Source: Vreelandella stevensii S18214 (GTDB lineage: Bacteria > Pseudomonadota > Gammaproteobacteria > Pseudomonadales > Halomonadaceae). Taken from it: a stretch of 37,608 nt of DNA. The notes under the pieces were generated by a model. That model was not told the DNA's origin, made no database searches, and worked only from the letters and a program-made list of their open reading frames with translations. The stretch covers positions 1 to 37,608 of the forward strand of contig NZ_AJTS01000011.1 of the NCBI RefSeq assembly GCF_000275725.1, given 5' to 3'. The position numbers and the translations under genes were made by a program. Below, piece by piece: positions 1 to 9,840 of this stretch (its first letter is position 1; the number at the start of each line of letters is the position of its first letter).

Positions 1-215
1 CGTCGCTGGGGCTGGACATGCTGTTGACGGTTGGCGAGGCAGCCAGGGCTGCCTCGGATGCCTTTGGTCGCGGGCTGCACTTCGACGACCACGAGACGCT
101 AGTGCGTCATGTTATTAATTCTCTGCCACCCGACGCCACGCTGCTGGCGAAAGGATCGCGCAGTGCCGGCATGGAAAGAGTCATTGCTGCGCTGCGTGCG
201 GATGACACAAGGTAA
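1..215 (+). CDS. murF: UDP-MurNAc-tripeptide:D-Ala-D-Ala ligase MurF, C-terminal end only
   Basis: This is the last part of MurF, which adds D-Ala-D-Ala to the UDP-MurNAc tripeptide in the cytoplasm. The reading frame is open from the left window edge (codons from base 3) to TAA at 213-215, so the real start lies outside; the first internal ATG at 18 is not the start. The visible end carries KGSRSAGMERV, typical of the MurF C-terminal domain, preceded by a stretch resembling the usual ending of Mur ligases. It sits 9 bases before mraY, the standard dcw order, which supports the call. The catalytic ATP-binding domain cannot be checked here. Confidence 0.9.
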   Translation, partial: SLGLDMLLTVGEAARAASDAFGRGLHFDDHETLVRHVINSLPPDATLLAKGSRSAGMERVIAALRADDTR

Positions 216-224
216 GCGCCGTTC

Positions 225-1307
225 ATGTTACTTCATTTGGCGAATTTTCTAGCTCAATTTCAATCTGCGTTTCAGGTGTTCAATTATTTGACGCTACGCG
301 TCATTCTCGCCGCGCTCACCGCGCTGATGCTGTGCCTTTGGCTGGGGCCCTGGGTGATACGCCGACTGGTTGAAGGGCAGATTGGCCAGGCCGTTCGCGA
401 CGACGGCCCACAGTCGCATCTTTCCAAGGCAGGTACGCCGACCATGGGCGGCGCCATGATCCTGCTGGCGATTGCGATCAGCACCTTGCTGTGGGGTGAC
501 CTGACCAACTACTACGTCTGGATCGTGCTGCTGGTGACGCTGGGCTTTGGCGCCATCGGGTGGGTCGACGATTATCGCAAAGTGGTCGAAAAGAATCCCC
601 GCGGGCTGCCAGCACGTTGGAAATATTTCTGGCAGTCGGTGGTCGGCCTAGGAGCCGCCATCATTCTGTACGCCACGGCCACCACGCCCGCCGAAACCAG
701 CCTGCTCATTCCGCTGTTCAAGGACGTTGCGCTGCCGTTGGGCTTGTTCTACATCGTGTTGAGCTATTTTGTGATTGTCGGTAGCTCCAATGCCGTCAAC
801 CTGACCGATGGCCTGGATGGTCTGGCCATCATGCCCACCGTGCTGGTAGCCATGGGGCTGGCGGTGTTTGCCTATGCCAGCGGCAATGCCGTATTTGCCA
901 ACTACCTGCATATTCCCTTCATTCAGGGAACCGGCGAGCTGGCCATTTTCTGTGCCACGATTGCCGGTGCTGGCCTGGGCTTTCTGTGGTTCAACACCTA
1001 TCCCGCCCAGGTGTTCATGGGCGATGTGGGTGCGCTGGCGTTAGGGGCCGCCCTGGGCGTGGTGGCGGTCATCGTGCGCCAGGAGATCGTGCTGTTCATC
1101 ATGGGCGGTATTTTCGTGCTGGAAACCGTATCGGTCATTCTGCAGGTCGGCTCCTACAAGCTGACGGGGCGCCGTATCTTCCGCATGGCTCCGCTGCATC
1201 ACCATTACGAACTCAAGGGATGGCCTGAGCCGCGCGTGATCGTGCGTTTCTGGATCATCACCGTTGTCCTCGTTCTGCTGGGACTGGCCACACTGAAAGT
1301 GCGTTAG
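225..1307 (+). CDS. mraY: Phospho-MurNAc-pentapeptide transferase MraY
   Basis: MraY moves phospho-MurNAc-pentapeptide from UDP to undecaprenyl phosphate at the inner membrane, forming lipid I. The protein is 360 residues, the usual family length, with about ten membrane segments. Key motifs are present: the Asp pair in VDDYRK at D115/D116, [19 protein letters not shown], and the histidine-rich [13 protein letters not shown] loop near the C-terminus. The ATG at 225 follows murF by 9 bases, with AAGG at 209-212 as a distant ribosome binding site. It is part of the co-directional dcw run. Nothing looks degraded. Confidence 0.98.
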   Translation: MLLHLANFLAQFQSAFQVFNYLTLRVILAALTALMLCLWLGPWVIRRLVEGQIGQAVRDDGPQSHLSKAGTPTMGGAMILLAIAISTLLWGDLTNYYVWIVLLVTLGFGAIGWVDDYRKVVEKNPRGLPARWKYFWQSVVGLGAAIILYATATTPAETSLLIPLFKDVALPLGLFYIVLSYFVIVGSSNAVNLTDGLDGLAIMPTVLVAMGLAVFAYASGNAVFANYLHIPFIQGTGELAIFCATIAGAGLGFLWFNTYPAQVFMGDVGALALGAALGVVAVIVRQEIVLFIMGGIFVLETVSVILQVGSYKLTGRRIFRMAPLHHHYELKGWPEPRVIVRFWIITVVLVLLGLATLKVR

Positions 1308-1312
1308 TCATT

Positions 1313-1340
1313 GGGTAGTCGTGTCAGGGTAGTCGTGTCA
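1313..1340 (+). repeat. Exact 14-base tandem duplication between mraY and murD
   Basis: GGGTAGTCGTGTCA occurs at 1313-1326 and again, without gap or mismatch, at 1327-1340. It lies between the mraY stop and the murD ribosome binding site and does not alter either gene if murD starts at 1382. The unit length matches repeat periods at two other junctions in this window (19308-19374 and 36522-36569). Confidence 0.9.
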
Positions 1341-1381
1341 CGGTGGCCAAGGCCGCTCTAGCCCGGGCCAAGGAGTCGTTC

Positions 1382-2761
1382 ATGGTGAAGGTACCTCAGG
1401 GTGTTACCGTTGTTGTTGGACTGGGCATTTCCGGTCAGGCGATCTGTCGCCATTTGGACCGCCATGGAGTGCCTTTCATGGTGGCCGATACCCGCGAGAT
1501 GCCGCCTGGACTCGCCGCGTTCCAGCAGCGTTATCCGGCGATTGATTGCCACTGTGGGCCGCTGAATGAGCTGGATTTCAGCGATGCGTACGAGGTGGTG
1601 GTCAGTCCGGGGGTCGACCCGCATTTGGCAGGCCTCGACGGGCTGTTGGAGCGAGTCAACCCTGCCACCGGCGAGCCGATGCTGGTGGGTGAAACGGCAC
1701 TGTTCAGGCGTCTGGTGCGTGCCCCGGTGGCGGCGATTACGGGCTCCAATGCCAAGTCCACGGTGACCACGCTATTAGGTGCAATGGCCAAGGCCTCGGG
1801 GGTGAATGCCGCCGTGGGGGGCAATCTGGGCACGGCGGCTCTGGATCTGTTGGCCGACCATCCCGGTGCCGAGCTCTTCATCCTCGAACTCTCCAGCTTT
1901 CAACTGGAAACGACGCCTCGCCTCGGAGCGGCGTCGGCTGCGTTTCTCAATTTATGCGATGATCATCTGGACCGTCATGGCGATTTGGCGGGTTACCGTC
2001 AGGCCAAGCAGCGCATTTTCATGGGCGCCGAGCACGCGGTGGTCAACGCCGATGACCCCATGACCTGGCCTCTGGATGCCCTCGACCGTGTCGAGCGTTT
2101 TGGTGTGGGTGTTCCGGCCGGTAGTGACTGGGGGCTGGCCGATATTGATGGACGCCGCTATTTGATGCACGGCGAGACGCCGTGGCTGGCGGTGGATGAG
2201 CTGGCCATTACTGGTCAGCACAATCAGTTGAACGCGCTGGCAGCGTTGGCCATGGGCCGGGCGCTGGGGTTTGATCGTCAGGCCATGTGTGAGGTGTTGA
2301 CCACGTTCAAGGGGCTGCCGCACCGTAGCGAAACCGTTGCTGAGGTGAACGGGGTTCGCTGGGTCAACGACTCCAAAGGGACCAACGTGGGTGCGACCCT
2401 GGCCGCCATCAATGGTATTGGCGTCGCGCTCACTGGCAAGATCATTCTGTTGGCGGGAGGCGTGGGTAAGGGAGCCGACTTTACGCCGCTGGCCGGGCCG
2501 TTGGCGGACCATGGAAAAGCCGCGCTGCTCTACGGCGCAGACGCCGAGCGTCTCGACAACGTGCTTGGCCCTTGCCTTCACACTCAGCGTGTCGAAACGC
2601 TGACACAGGCGATGGAAGCCGCATGGCAGCTGGCCGAGCGAGGGGATTGTGTGTTGCTCTCGCCAGCGTGTGCCAGCCTGGACCAATTCGCCAACTACCA
2701 GGCGCGGGGCGACCTGTTTCGCGACTGGATCGAGCAGAAACAGCGTGAGAGTGCCCCATGA
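1382..2761 (+). CDS. murD: UDP-MurNAc-L-Ala:D-Glu ligase MurD
   Basis: MurD adds D-glutamate to UDP-MurNAc-L-Ala in the cytoplasm. I place the start at ATG 1382 because AAGGAG at 1370-1375 lies 6 bases upstream and the protein then opens with VTVVVGLGISG, the usual N-terminal nucleotide fold. A GTG at 1343 would add 13 unlikely residues. The result is 459 residues, slightly longer than E. coli MurD. The ATP loop reads GSNAKST, with Ala where E. coli has Gly. Later motifs include HNQLNALAAL, WVNDSKGTN and LLAGGVGKGADF, then the ending LSPACASLDQF. The stop overlaps the ftsW start by 4 bases (ATGA), suggesting translational coupling. Confidence 0.97.
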   Translation: MVKVPQGVTVVVGLGISGQAICRHLDRHGVPFMVADTREMPPGLAAFQQRYPAIDCHCGPLNELDFSDAYEVVVSPGVDPHLAGLDGLLERVNPATGEPMLVGETALFRRLVRAPVAAITGSNAKSTVTTLLGAMAKASGVNAAVGGNLGTAALDLLADHPGAELFILELSSFQLETTPRLGAASAAFLNLCDDHLDRHGDLAGYRQAKQRIFMGAEHAVVNADDPMTWPLDALDRVERFGVGVPAGSDWGLADIDGRRYLMHGETPWLAVDELAITGQHNQLNALAALAMGRALGFDRQAMCEVLTTFKGLPHRSETVAEVNGVRWVNDSKGTNVGATLAAINGIGVALTGKIILLAGGVGKGADFTPLAGPLADHGKAALLYGADAERLDNVLGPCLHTQRVETLTQAMEAAWQLAERGDCVLLSPACASLDQFANYQARGDLFRDWIEQKQRESAP

Positions 2762-3954
2762 GCGACGAAACCATGAGTAGGATGCAGCGACTGCGTGAAG
2801 CGCTGGCGACCCGCCACCTGCCTTGCGATGTCTGGCTGATTGTCGCCGCCGTCGCGTTGGCAGGACTGGGCTGGGTCATGGTCAGCTCCGCGTCGATAGG
2901 GCTACTGGAAAACAGCTATCACTATGCTCGCCAGCACGGCATTTTTTTGCTGCTGGCGATATTGGCATGCCTGTTCATGGTGTGCGTGCCGCTGGAGCTA
3001 TGGCGCCAGAATGCGGCGTTGCTGTTGTTGCTGAGCATTGTCATGCTGGTCGTGGTACTGGCCGTAGGCCAGGAGGTCAACGGCAGCAAGCGTTGGATTG
3101 CCCTGCCAGGGCCGCTTCCCAGCCTGCAAGTCTCGGAATTTGGCAAGCTGGGGCTGATCTTTTACATGGCCGCCTTCATGTCGCGATTCACTTATGAACT
3201 GCGCCAGCGCGCCTTTACCATGTGGCGCCCCTTGGCGGTACTGGCCATTCCTGCCTTCCTGCTGTTTCTTGCCCCGGATTTCGGCGGCATGGTCGTATAT
3301 GCCGTGTGTGTGATCGGCATGCTGATGATGAGCGGCGCTTCGCTGACGCTGTTGCTGGGCAGTGGCGGGGTGCTGGGGTTTGGTGCCGTGATGATGGTCG
3401 TCATGGAGCCGTATCGACTGGCGCGCTGGACCAGCTTCCTGGACCCCTGGGCCGACCAGTTCGCCACCGGGTATCAGCTGACGCAGGCATTGATCGCGTT
3501 TGGACGTGGCCATGTGACTGGCACCGGATTGGGCAACAGCGTGCAGAAGCTGCACTATCTTCCCGAAGCCCATACGGACTTCATTTTTGCGGTGGTGGCC
3601 GAAGAGCTGGGCATGATTGGAGCGATAGCCGTGGTGCTGCTGTTCACCCTGTTCATCGTGCGGGCCATGTGGGTGGGCCGGCGAGCAGAGCTGGCTGGGC
3701 ATCTGTTCGGTGCCTACGTGAGCTACGGGATCGGCTTTATCGTGGCGGCTCAGGCGTTTATCAATATGGCGGTGAGTGCTGGCTTGCTGCCGACCAAAGG
3801 GCTGACCCTGCCGCTGATCAGCTACGGAGGCTCCAGTCTGCTGGTCACTGGCATGATGGTGGGGCTGTTGCTCCGGGTGGATGCAGAAACTCGGCATCGC
3901 CCGCGTCGTTTGTCGACGCCTTATCGTGCTCGCCGAGAGCCGCGGTTGACGTAA
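2758..3954 (+). CDS. ftsW: SEDS family septal peptidoglycan polymerase FtsW
   Basis: FtsW polymerises lipid II at the septum together with FtsI (PBP3). The 398-residue product has about ten membrane segments after a short cytoplasmic N-terminus. It shows SEDS signatures: PDFGGMVVYA, the conserved Asp in AHTDFIFAVVAEELG, and the C-terminal GLTLPLISYGGSSLLV. The start codon lies inside the murD stop (ATGA). The position between murD and murG is the standard dcw place for ftsW rather than for its paralog rodA. A basic tail (RPRRLSTPYRARREPR) ends the protein. Confidence 0.97.
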   Translation: MSDETMSRMQRLREALATRHLPCDVWLIVAAVALAGLGWVMVSSASIGLLENSYHYARQHGIFLLLAILACLFMVCVPLELWRQNAALLLLLSIVMLVVVLAVGQEVNGSKRWIALPGPLPSLQVSEFGKLGLIFYMAAFMSRFTYELRQRAFTMWRPLAVLAIPAFLLFLAPDFGGMVVYAVCVIGMLMMSGASLTLLLGSGGVLGFGAVMMVVMEPYRLARWTSFLDPWADQFATGYQLTQALIAFGRGHVTGTGLGNSVQKLHYLPEAHTDFIFAVVAEELGMIGAIAVVLLFTLFIVRAMWVGRRAELAGHLFGAYVSYGIGFIVAAQAFINMAVSAGLLPTKGLTLPLISYGGSSLLVTGMMVGLLLRVDAETRHRPRRLSTPYRARREPRLT

Positions 3955-3972
3955 TTATTCAAGGAGCTGTTT

Positions 3973-5070
3973 GTGGCGATACATGCGGGTCGACGGGTTT
4001 TGGTCATGGCGGGAGGAACGGGAGGGCACGTCATTCCTGCGCTCTCGCTGGCGCGTGCTCTCCAGTCCCAAGGGGTTGCCGTGGAGTGGCTGGGCAGCCC
4101 GCGGGGAATTGAAAACCGCTTGGTGCCCGAGGCGAGCATCGTGCTACATACCATTGCGATCAGTGGCTTGCGCGGCAATGGCGCCGATGGCTGGCTCAAG
4201 GCGCCGCTCAACCTGTCGCGGGCGGTGCTCCAGGCACGTGGCGTCATCAAGCGTTTCAAGCCGGATGTGGTGGTAGGGCTGGGTGGATTCGCCAGCGGGC
4301 CTGGCGGTCTAGCGGCCCGGCTATCCGGTATTCCGCTGGTCATTCATGAACAGAATGCCGTGGCAGGGCTGACCAACAAGGTGCTGTCGCGCTTGGCCAC
4401 GCGTACCTATGCCGCGTTCGAGAATGCATTTGGCACGCGTGCCGAGGTGATTGGCAACCCGGTACGTGAAGAGATCGCCGCGCTGGGCGAGCAGCCCCGG
4501 CAGGTGGCCGACATGCAGGGCAGGCCGCTGCGCCTGTTGGTGGTAGGCGGCTCACTGGGCGCGGTAGCGCTGAACGAGCGCCTGCCTGTGGCCTTGGCTG
4601 CGCTGCCGCCGGAGCGACGTCCCGAGGTGCGTCATCAGGCAGGCAAGGAGCGCGATATCGCCACGGCAGACGCCTATGCTCAGCAGGCGGTGGTCGCCGA
4701 GGTTTCGCCGTTCATCGATGATATGGCCGCGGCCTATGCCTGGGCGGATCTGGTCGTTTGCCGAGCCGGTGCGCTGACGATTGCCGAACTGGCGGCGGCG
4801 GCCAAGCCCGCGTTGCTGGTGCCGTTTCCTTTTGCCGTGGATGACCATCAGCGGGTGAATGCCGAGGTGCTGGTCCGGGCGGGTGCGGCGCTATGTGTCG
4901 TACAGGCTGAGCTGACGGCTGACTATTTAAGTGAACTTTTGGACCAATTACTTTACCCAGAGACCCTGGCAGAGATGGCCGCCAAGGCGCGTCAAGCGGC
5001 GTCCTTGAACGCGACCGAGCGCCTGGCCCAAGGCTGCCTCTCGCTGGTGAAGCAAGGAGAAACTGCGTGA
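3973..5070 (+). CDS. murG: Lipid II synthase MurG (GlcNAc transferase)
   Basis: MurG transfers GlcNAc from UDP-GlcNAc to lipid I on the cytoplasmic face of the membrane, forming lipid II. The start is GTG at 3973, with AAGGAG at 3961-3966 placed 6 bases upstream. The 365-residue GT28 protein has the N-terminal glycine loop [13 protein letters not shown], the membrane-facing [13 protein letters not shown], the second loop GGSLGA, and the donor-binding [10 protein letters not shown] followed by [10 protein letters not shown]. Its stop overlaps the murC start by 4 bases (GTGA). Length and motifs are normal for the family. Confidence 0.98.
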   Translation: MAIHAGRRVLVMAGGTGGHVIPALSLARALQSQGVAVEWLGSPRGIENRLVPEASIVLHTIAISGLRGNGADGWLKAPLNLSRAVLQARGVIKRFKPDVVVGLGGFASGPGGLAARLSGIPLVIHEQNAVAGLTNKVLSRLATRTYAAFENAFGTRAEVIGNPVREEIAALGEQPRQVADMQGRPLRLLVVGGSLGAVALNERLPVALAALPPERRPEVRHQAGKERDIATADAYAQQAVVAEVSPFIDDMAAAYAWADLVVCRAGALTIAELAAAAKPALLVPFPFAVDDHQRVNAEVLVRAGAALCVVQAELTADYLSELLDQLLYPETLAEMAAKARQAASLNATERLAQGCLSLVKQGETA

Positions 5071-6536
5071 CCGAGTCAGTCAACCATACGTCGCCGCAGC
5101 TGAGTGGCCCGAGCGGGCCGGGTATGCGCCGTATCCAGCGGCTTCATTTCGTCGGTATTGGCGGTGCCGGCATGTGCGGCATTGCCGAGGTGCTCGCTAA
5201 CCAGGGGTACCAGGTCAGCGGCAGTGACATGAAAGCGTCCAGTGTGGTGGAGCGTTTGCGTCAGTGCGGCGTCGATGTATTCATTGGGCATGCCAAGGAG
5301 AACGTGGAAGGCGCGGATGTGGTCGTCGTCTCCAGTGCCATCGATGAAGCCAACCCTGAAATTCGCTGGGCGCACGACCACCGCGTGCCAGTGGTGCGGC
5401 GTGCGGAAATGCTCGCCGAGCTGATGCGCTTTCGTCACGGCATTGCCGTGGCTGGTACCCACGGCAAGACCACCACGACCAGCCTGACGGCTACCCTGTT
5501 GGCAGAGGGCGGCCTGGACCCAACTTTCGTGATCGGTGGAAAACTCACCAGCGCAGGTGCCAATGCTCGCCTGGGGGAGGGCGACTATCTGGTGGCCGAG
5601 GCCGACGAATCCGATGCGTCGTTTCTTCACCTTCAGCCCATGGTGTCGATCGTCACCAATATCGATGCTGACCACATGGCCACTTATGGGGGTGACTTCG
5701 AGCGTTTGAAAAACACCTTCATCGAGTTCTTGCGCAATCTGCCTTTCTACGGCCTGGCGGTGCTGTGTATCGATGATCCCCACGTGCGCGGGCTGTGCGA
5801 GCGTATCAAGCGCCAGTTCGTGACCTACGGCTTCGATGAAGACGCTGACTATCGCATCGTGGATTTTAGTCAGCAGGCCGGGGAAGTCTCCTTCACGGCA
5901 CTGCGGCCCGGTGGCGTGCCTCCGCTGGCCATTCGACTGGCCATGCCGGGCCGCCACAATGCCTTGAACGCAATGGCGGCCATCGTGGTGGCGACCGACG
6001 CCGGGGTCAGTGATGACGCCATCCAGCGCGGTCTCATGGGGTTTGCAGGCGTAGGGCGGCGCTTTCAGGTGCATGGCCACTATCCGGCACCGGTCGGCGA
6101 AGGCGAGATCATGCTGGTCGACGATTACGGCCACCACCCGCGGGAAGTGGATATGGTCATTCAGGCGGTGCGTGCCGGCTGGCCCGATCGCCGCCTGGTG
6201 ATGCTCTATCAGCCCCACCGCTACAGCCGGACCCGCGATCTCTACGAAGACTTCGTGCGCGTACTGTCTCAGGTGGATACGCTGGTGCTGCTCGATGTGT
6301 ACAGCGCTGGCGAGGCGGTGGTGCCGGGCGCCGAAGGCAAGACATTGGCCGGTTCTATCCGTCAGCGTGGCGATGTCGATCCGCTGTTCGTGGAGCACAA
6401 GCACGAACTGCCCGCCCTGCTCAACAACGTGCTGCGTCCGGGAGATATTCTGATCACTCAGGGGGCGGGCGACGTCGGTGGCATTTCACTGCGCCTTGCC
6501 CAGGCCCGGCTGGCCATGAAAGAGGTGGTGCTATGA
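5067..6536 (+). CDS. murC: UDP-N-acetylmuramate:L-alanine ligase MurC
   Basis: MurC adds L-alanine to UDP-MurNAc, the first peptide step of the wall precursor. The start is GTG at 5067 inside the murG stop, with AAGGAGA at 5054-5060 upstream. The product is 489 residues, near the usual length. It opens after a short leader with [18 protein letters not shown], then carries the ATP loop [12 protein letters not shown], the metal and substrate region [24 protein letters not shown], and the C-terminal domain with [10 protein letters not shown] and YQPHRYSRT. The stop overlaps ddlB by ATGA. All the expected Mur ligase elements are present. Confidence 0.98.
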   Translation: MTESVNHTSPQLSGPSGPGMRRIQRLHFVGIGGAGMCGIAEVLANQGYQVSGSDMKASSVVERLRQCGVDVFIGHAKENVEGADVVVVSSAIDEANPEIRWAHDHRVPVVRRAEMLAELMRFRHGIAVAGTHGKTTTTSLTATLLAEGGLDPTFVIGGKLTSAGANARLGEGDYLVAEADESDASFLHLQPMVSIVTNIDADHMATYGGDFERLKNTFIEFLRNLPFYGLAVLCIDDPHVRGLCERIKRQFVTYGFDEDADYRIVDFSQQAGEVSFTALRPGGVPPLAIRLAMPGRHNALNAMAAIVVATDAGVSDDAIQRGLMGFAGVGRRFQVHGHYPAPVGEGEIMLVDDYGHHPREVDMVIQAVRAGWPDRRLVMLYQPHRYSRTRDLYEDFVRVLSQVDTLVLLDVYSAGEAVVPGAEGKTLAGSIRQRGDVDPLFVEHKHELPALLNNVLRPGDILITQGAGDVGGISLRLAQARLAMKEVVL

Positions 6537-7468
6537 CAGGACAAGCGCAGCAGGCAGGCCTGGAGCGTGTCGTCGTGATCTACGGCGGCACGTCCGCCGA
6601 GCGCGAGGTGTCGCTCAAGAGTGGTGCTGCAGTACTGAATGCCTTGCAGCGTCAAGGCGTGAAGGCGCAGGGGTACGATCTCAAGGAGGGTGGGCTAGCG
6701 GGCCTCGAGCGCCTCGACCCCACCGCGGTGTTCATCGCACTGCATGGGCGTGGCGGTGAAGATGGTGCGCTGCAGGGGGCATTGGAGTTGCTTGGTTTGC
6801 CTTACACCGGCAGTGGCGTGCTGGCCTCGGCGTTGGGCATGGACAAGCAGCGTACCAAGCAGGTGTGGCAAGCCGTCGACCTGCCCACGCCGGAGTGCAT
6901 CATGCTGAATGCCGGTTCGGACTGGGAGGCGGTGGTAGCCCAGTTAGGGCTACCCATGATGGTCAAGCCGGTACACGAAGGCTCGACTCTGGGTATCAGT
7001 ATCGTCCGCAGTCTCGATGAGCTGAAAGCCGCCTATGCCCAGGCTGCTACCTTCGATGCCAGGGTCATGGCCGAGCGCTTTATTACCGGTGATGAATACA
7101 CCGTCGCACTATTGGGCGATGACGTGTTGCCTGCTATCCGTGTCGAGGTGCCCGGTGGGTTTTATGACTATGAAGCCAAGTATCTGACCAATACCACCCA
7201 GTACCACTTGCCCTGTGGCCTGTCTGCACAAGACGAGCAGACGTTGGCTGCGCTGTGCAAGGAGGCCTTCCTTGCCGTGGGTGGCGAAGGCTGGGGGCGT
7301 ATCGATGTCATGCGTGATGCTGCAGGCAACTTCTGGCTGATCGAAGTGAATACCGTGCCCGGGATGACCGATCATAGCCTCGTGCCACAGGCAGCAGCCC
7401 ACGCTGGCATCGATTTCGACCAGCTGGTGATGCGTATTTTAACCACGGCACTGGCGCGCGATTCGTGA
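6533..7468 (+). CDS. ddlB: D-alanine:D-alanine ligase DdlB
   Basis: This ATP-grasp enzyme joins two D-alanines for use by MurF. The product is 311 residues, typical of the short B-type enzyme encoded in dcw clusters. The catalytic triad context is visible: Glu in [11 protein letters not shown] near the N-terminus, Ser in [10 protein letters not shown] near residue 150, and Tyr in DYEAKY near residue 217. Metal-binding residues lie in [20 protein letters not shown] at the C-terminus. The start overlaps the murC stop by ATGA. The gene ends 22 bases before ftsQ. Confidence 0.97.
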   Translation: MTGQAQQAGLERVVVIYGGTSAEREVSLKSGAAVLNALQRQGVKAQGYDLKEGGLAGLERLDPTAVFIALHGRGGEDGALQGALELLGLPYTGSGVLASALGMDKQRTKQVWQAVDLPTPECIMLNAGSDWEAVVAQLGLPMMVKPVHEGSTLGISIVRSLDELKAAYAQAATFDARVMAERFITGDEYTVALLGDDVLPAIRVEVPGGFYDYEAKYLTNTTQYHLPCGLSAQDEQTLAALCKEAFLAVGGEGWGRIDVMRDAAGNFWLIEVNTVPGMTDHSLVPQAAAHAGIDFDQLVMRILTTALARDS

Positions 7469-7490
7469 CGGGGCATGGCATGAGTTTTTT

Positions 7491-8213
7491 ATGAAGAAGC
7501 GCAATGCGTGGCTCGGTATCGTTCTACTGGCATTGCTGCTGGGGGCGGGGAGTCGAGCGCTATGGCTTTGGCTGGATCGCCCGATCGAGCGAGTGTCCAT
7601 TCGAGGCGAGTGGGAGTATTTGAGCGCGGACTATCTGCGCTCACAGCTGGCCCCGCTGGTCCAGAATATCACTTGGCTGTCGGCAGATTTGGGCGAGCTG
7701 CGCCGCGATGCGCTGGAGATTGGTTGGCTGGATGAAGTGCGAATTTCCCGAGAGTGGCCCAACGCGCTGGTTTTCGAGTTGATAGAGCAAACGCCGGTAG
7801 CCCGCTGGAATGATGATTTCCTGCTTAACCCAAGAGGCGAACCCTTCTCCTACGCGCCCCTTGATGCGCCAGCCGGATTGCCCGACCTGGCGGGGCCTCA
7901 GGAAAGCAGTGCGGAAGTGCTGGCCTACTATCAGCGTTTGACGCCGCACTTTGCCGGGCTGTCGTTGACCCTGGCGCAATTGCGCTTGGAGCCCCGAGGC
8001 GCCTGGCGGCTTCAGCTCGACCAGGGTACCTGGGTAATGCTGGGGCGTCGTCACCATGGGGAGCGACTAGCCCGGCTATCGGCCTCCTGGCAGCGTGAGC
8101 TGAGCAGCGTGGGCGAGCATATCCGCTACATCGACCTGCGCTACCCCAATGGTGTGGCAGTGGCCTGGCATGGTGAAACCGAGGTTCCGGAGGAGGAGGA
8201 CGAGTCACGATAA
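7491..8213 (+). CDS. ftsQ: Cell division protein FtsQ
   Basis: FtsQ is a bitopic inner membrane protein that links early and late divisome proteins through FtsB and FtsL. The 240-residue product has a short cytoplasmic N-terminus, one membrane segment at about residues 8-27, a POTRA domain at about 32-101 (beginning IERVSIRGEWEYLS) and a beta domain ending in YIDLRYPNGVAVAW, the conserved FtsQ finish. The ATG at 7491 has only a weak GAG at 7482-7484 as ribosome binding site. An acidic tail (EVPEEEDESR) ends the protein. Unlike in E. coli, ftsA does not overlap it: a 304-base gap follows. Confidence 0.95.
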   Translation: MKKRNAWLGIVLLALLLGAGSRALWLWLDRPIERVSIRGEWEYLSADYLRSQLAPLVQNITWLSADLGELRRDALEIGWLDEVRISREWPNALVFELIEQTPVARWNDDFLLNPRGEPFSYAPLDAPAGLPDLAGPQESSAEVLAYYQRLTPHFAGLSLTLAQLRLEPRGAWRLQLDQGTWVMLGRRHHGERLARLSASWQRELSSVGEHIRYIDLRYPNGVAVAWHGETEVPEEEDESR

Positions 8214-8517
8214 GGCGCAATGTGCAAAAAAGCGGGTAAATGGGCAGGCAGGCCCGCTAAAAAAACCGCTTATGGGGTATAAAATGCTTTCCTGGCCAAT
8301 TATCGTGGGTTTGGGCTAGTCGTATTGTGGCTATTGTTTCTATACTATGTCCCAGACGATGCTGTGGGTCAGTATTTATTGTTCGGTCGCGGTTAGCGGC
8401 GTTATACAGTTTTAGTCAACTTATTTATTTTATCTTCGGGTTTTGCCTGCTTTTCGTTTAAGCGTTAAAAGGCGATCCCCGCTCTTATAAAACGACGACA
8501 AGGAGATTTACCGACTC
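8214..8517 (+). promoter_or_regulatory. AT-rich ftsQ-ftsA gap with candidate ftsA promoter
   Basis: This 304-base stretch has no credible gene and is visibly more AT-rich than its flanks. The best promoter match is TTGTTC (8379-8384), 18 bases, TATACA (8403-8408). Other TATA-like strings are at 8278-8285 and 8341-8346, but lack good -35 partners. AAGGAG at 8500-8505 lies 12 bases before the ftsA ATG. An inverted repeat AGCGGG/CCCGCT (8231-8236, 8253-8258) is flanked by A-tracts on both sides, so only the - strand transcript would end in a U-tract. I infer that ftsA-ftsZ has its own transcription here. The promoter call is by eye. Confidence 0.5.
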
Positions 8518-9807
8518 ATGGCAGGCTCACCCAACGCATCCAATATGGTTGTCGGGCTGGACATTGGAACGTCCAAGGTCGTCGCGATAGTCGGTCAACC
8601 CACCGATGATGGTGGGATTGAAATCGCCGGTATCGGTTCTCATCCTTCTCGCGGCATGAAGCGAGGAGTGGTCATCAATATCGAATCCACGGTGCAGTCG
8701 ATTCAGCGTGCTGTCGAAGAGGCAGAGCTGATGGCGGGCTGCGATATCCACTCTGTCTATGTGGGTGTGGCAGGCAGTCATATCAGCTCCATGAACTCCG
8801 ACGGCGTGGTGGCCATCAAGGAGCGTGAAGTCACTCCTTACGATATCGAGCGGGTCATCGATTCCGCACGGGCTCGGGCTATCTCTGAAGGGCAACGCGT
8901 GTTGCATGTCTTGCCCCAGGAGTTCTCCATCGATGCGCAAGGGGGTATCCGCGAACCGCTGGGTATGTCCGGGGTTCGTCTGGAGGCGCAAGTGCATCTG
9001 GTCACGGCTGCCTTGAATGCCGTACAGAACATCGAAAAGTGCGTGCGGCGGTGCGGTCTCGATGTGGATGCCATTATCCTGGAGCAATTGGCGTCCAGCA
9101 TGGCAGTGCTTACCGAAGACGAGCGCGAGCTGGGAGTATGTATGGTCGATATCGGTGGAGGTACCACCGACATGGCCATCTTCAGTGAGGGCGCCATCCG
9201 CCATACGGCAGTGATTCCGATCGCCGGTGATCAGGTCACCAACGATATCGCCATGGCGCTGCGTACGCCCACTCAGCACGCGGAAGAAATCAAGGTAAAA
9301 TACGCCTGCGCATTGACGCAGTTGGCGGCCAGCGATGAAATGATCAAGGTGCCCAGCGTGGGTGATCGCGCGGCACGAGATCTGTCGCGCCAGGCACTGG
9401 CGGAAGTCGTGGAGCCTCGTTATGAAGAGCTCTTCACGCTGGTCAGAGACGAATTACGCCGCAGTGGCTATGAAGATATGGTGGCTGCGGGTGTGGTGCT
9501 TACCGGTGGCACCTCACGCATGGAAGGTGTCAGCGAACTGGCTGAAGAAATTTTTCATATGCCGGTTCGTATTGCCTGCCCACAAAATGTCAGAGGCCTG
9601 GCGGATGTGGTTCGCAATCCTATCTATGCGACGGGCGTGGGTTTACTCCACTATGCACTGCAGGAAACGCGTCATGGGCAAGGCCTGGAAAGCCACGTGG
9701 GAAGTGCTGGGGGCCACAAGGGTCGCAGCGAGCTTGTCCGACGTGATATCAAGGATGGCCATTCGACGCTGGCAAGAATCAAAAGCTGGTTAAAAGGAAA
9801 TTTCTGA
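8518..9807 (+). CDS. ftsA: Cell division protein FtsA
   Basis: FtsA is the actin-like protein that anchors FtsZ to the membrane and recruits later divisome proteins. The product is 429 residues, close to the E. coli length. Visible features are the phosphate loop VGLDIGTSKVVAIVG near residues 12-26, the 1C domain region beginning EIAGIGSHPSRGMKRGVV, the second phosphate loop MVDIGGGTTDMAIF, and the adenosine motif VVLTGGTSRMEGV. The C-terminus (ARIKSWLKGNF) is the expected amphipathic membrane-targeting helix. It precedes ftsZ by 33 bases, so the pair is very likely co-transcribed. Confidence 0.98.
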   Translation: MAGSPNASNMVVGLDIGTSKVVAIVGQPTDDGGIEIAGIGSHPSRGMKRGVVINIESTVQSIQRAVEEAELMAGCDIHSVYVGVAGSHISSMNSDGVVAIKEREVTPYDIERVIDSARARAISEGQRVLHVLPQEFSIDAQGGIREPLGMSGVRLEAQVHLVTAALNAVQNIEKCVRRCGLDVDAIILEQLASSMAVLTEDERELGVCMVDIGGGTTDMAIFSEGAIRHTAVIPIAGDQVTNDIAMALRTPTQHAEEIKVKYACALTQLAASDEMIKVPSVGDRAARDLSRQALAEVVEPRYEELFTLVRDELRRSGYEDMVAAGVVLTGGTSRMEGVSELAEEIFHMPVRIACPQNVRGLADVVRNPIYATGVGLLHYALQETRHGQGLESHVGSAGGHKGRSELVRRDIKDGHSTLARIKSWLKGNF

Positions 9808-9840
9808 TAGGGCCGCGACGCGGTTCAGGAGACGGGGCTT

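Noticed and set aside
5076-6404. 442-codon open frame antisense to murC
   Set aside because: It mirrors murC exactly, is rich in His and Gln as expected from the complement of GC-rich codons, and has no recognisable domain. murC is certain.
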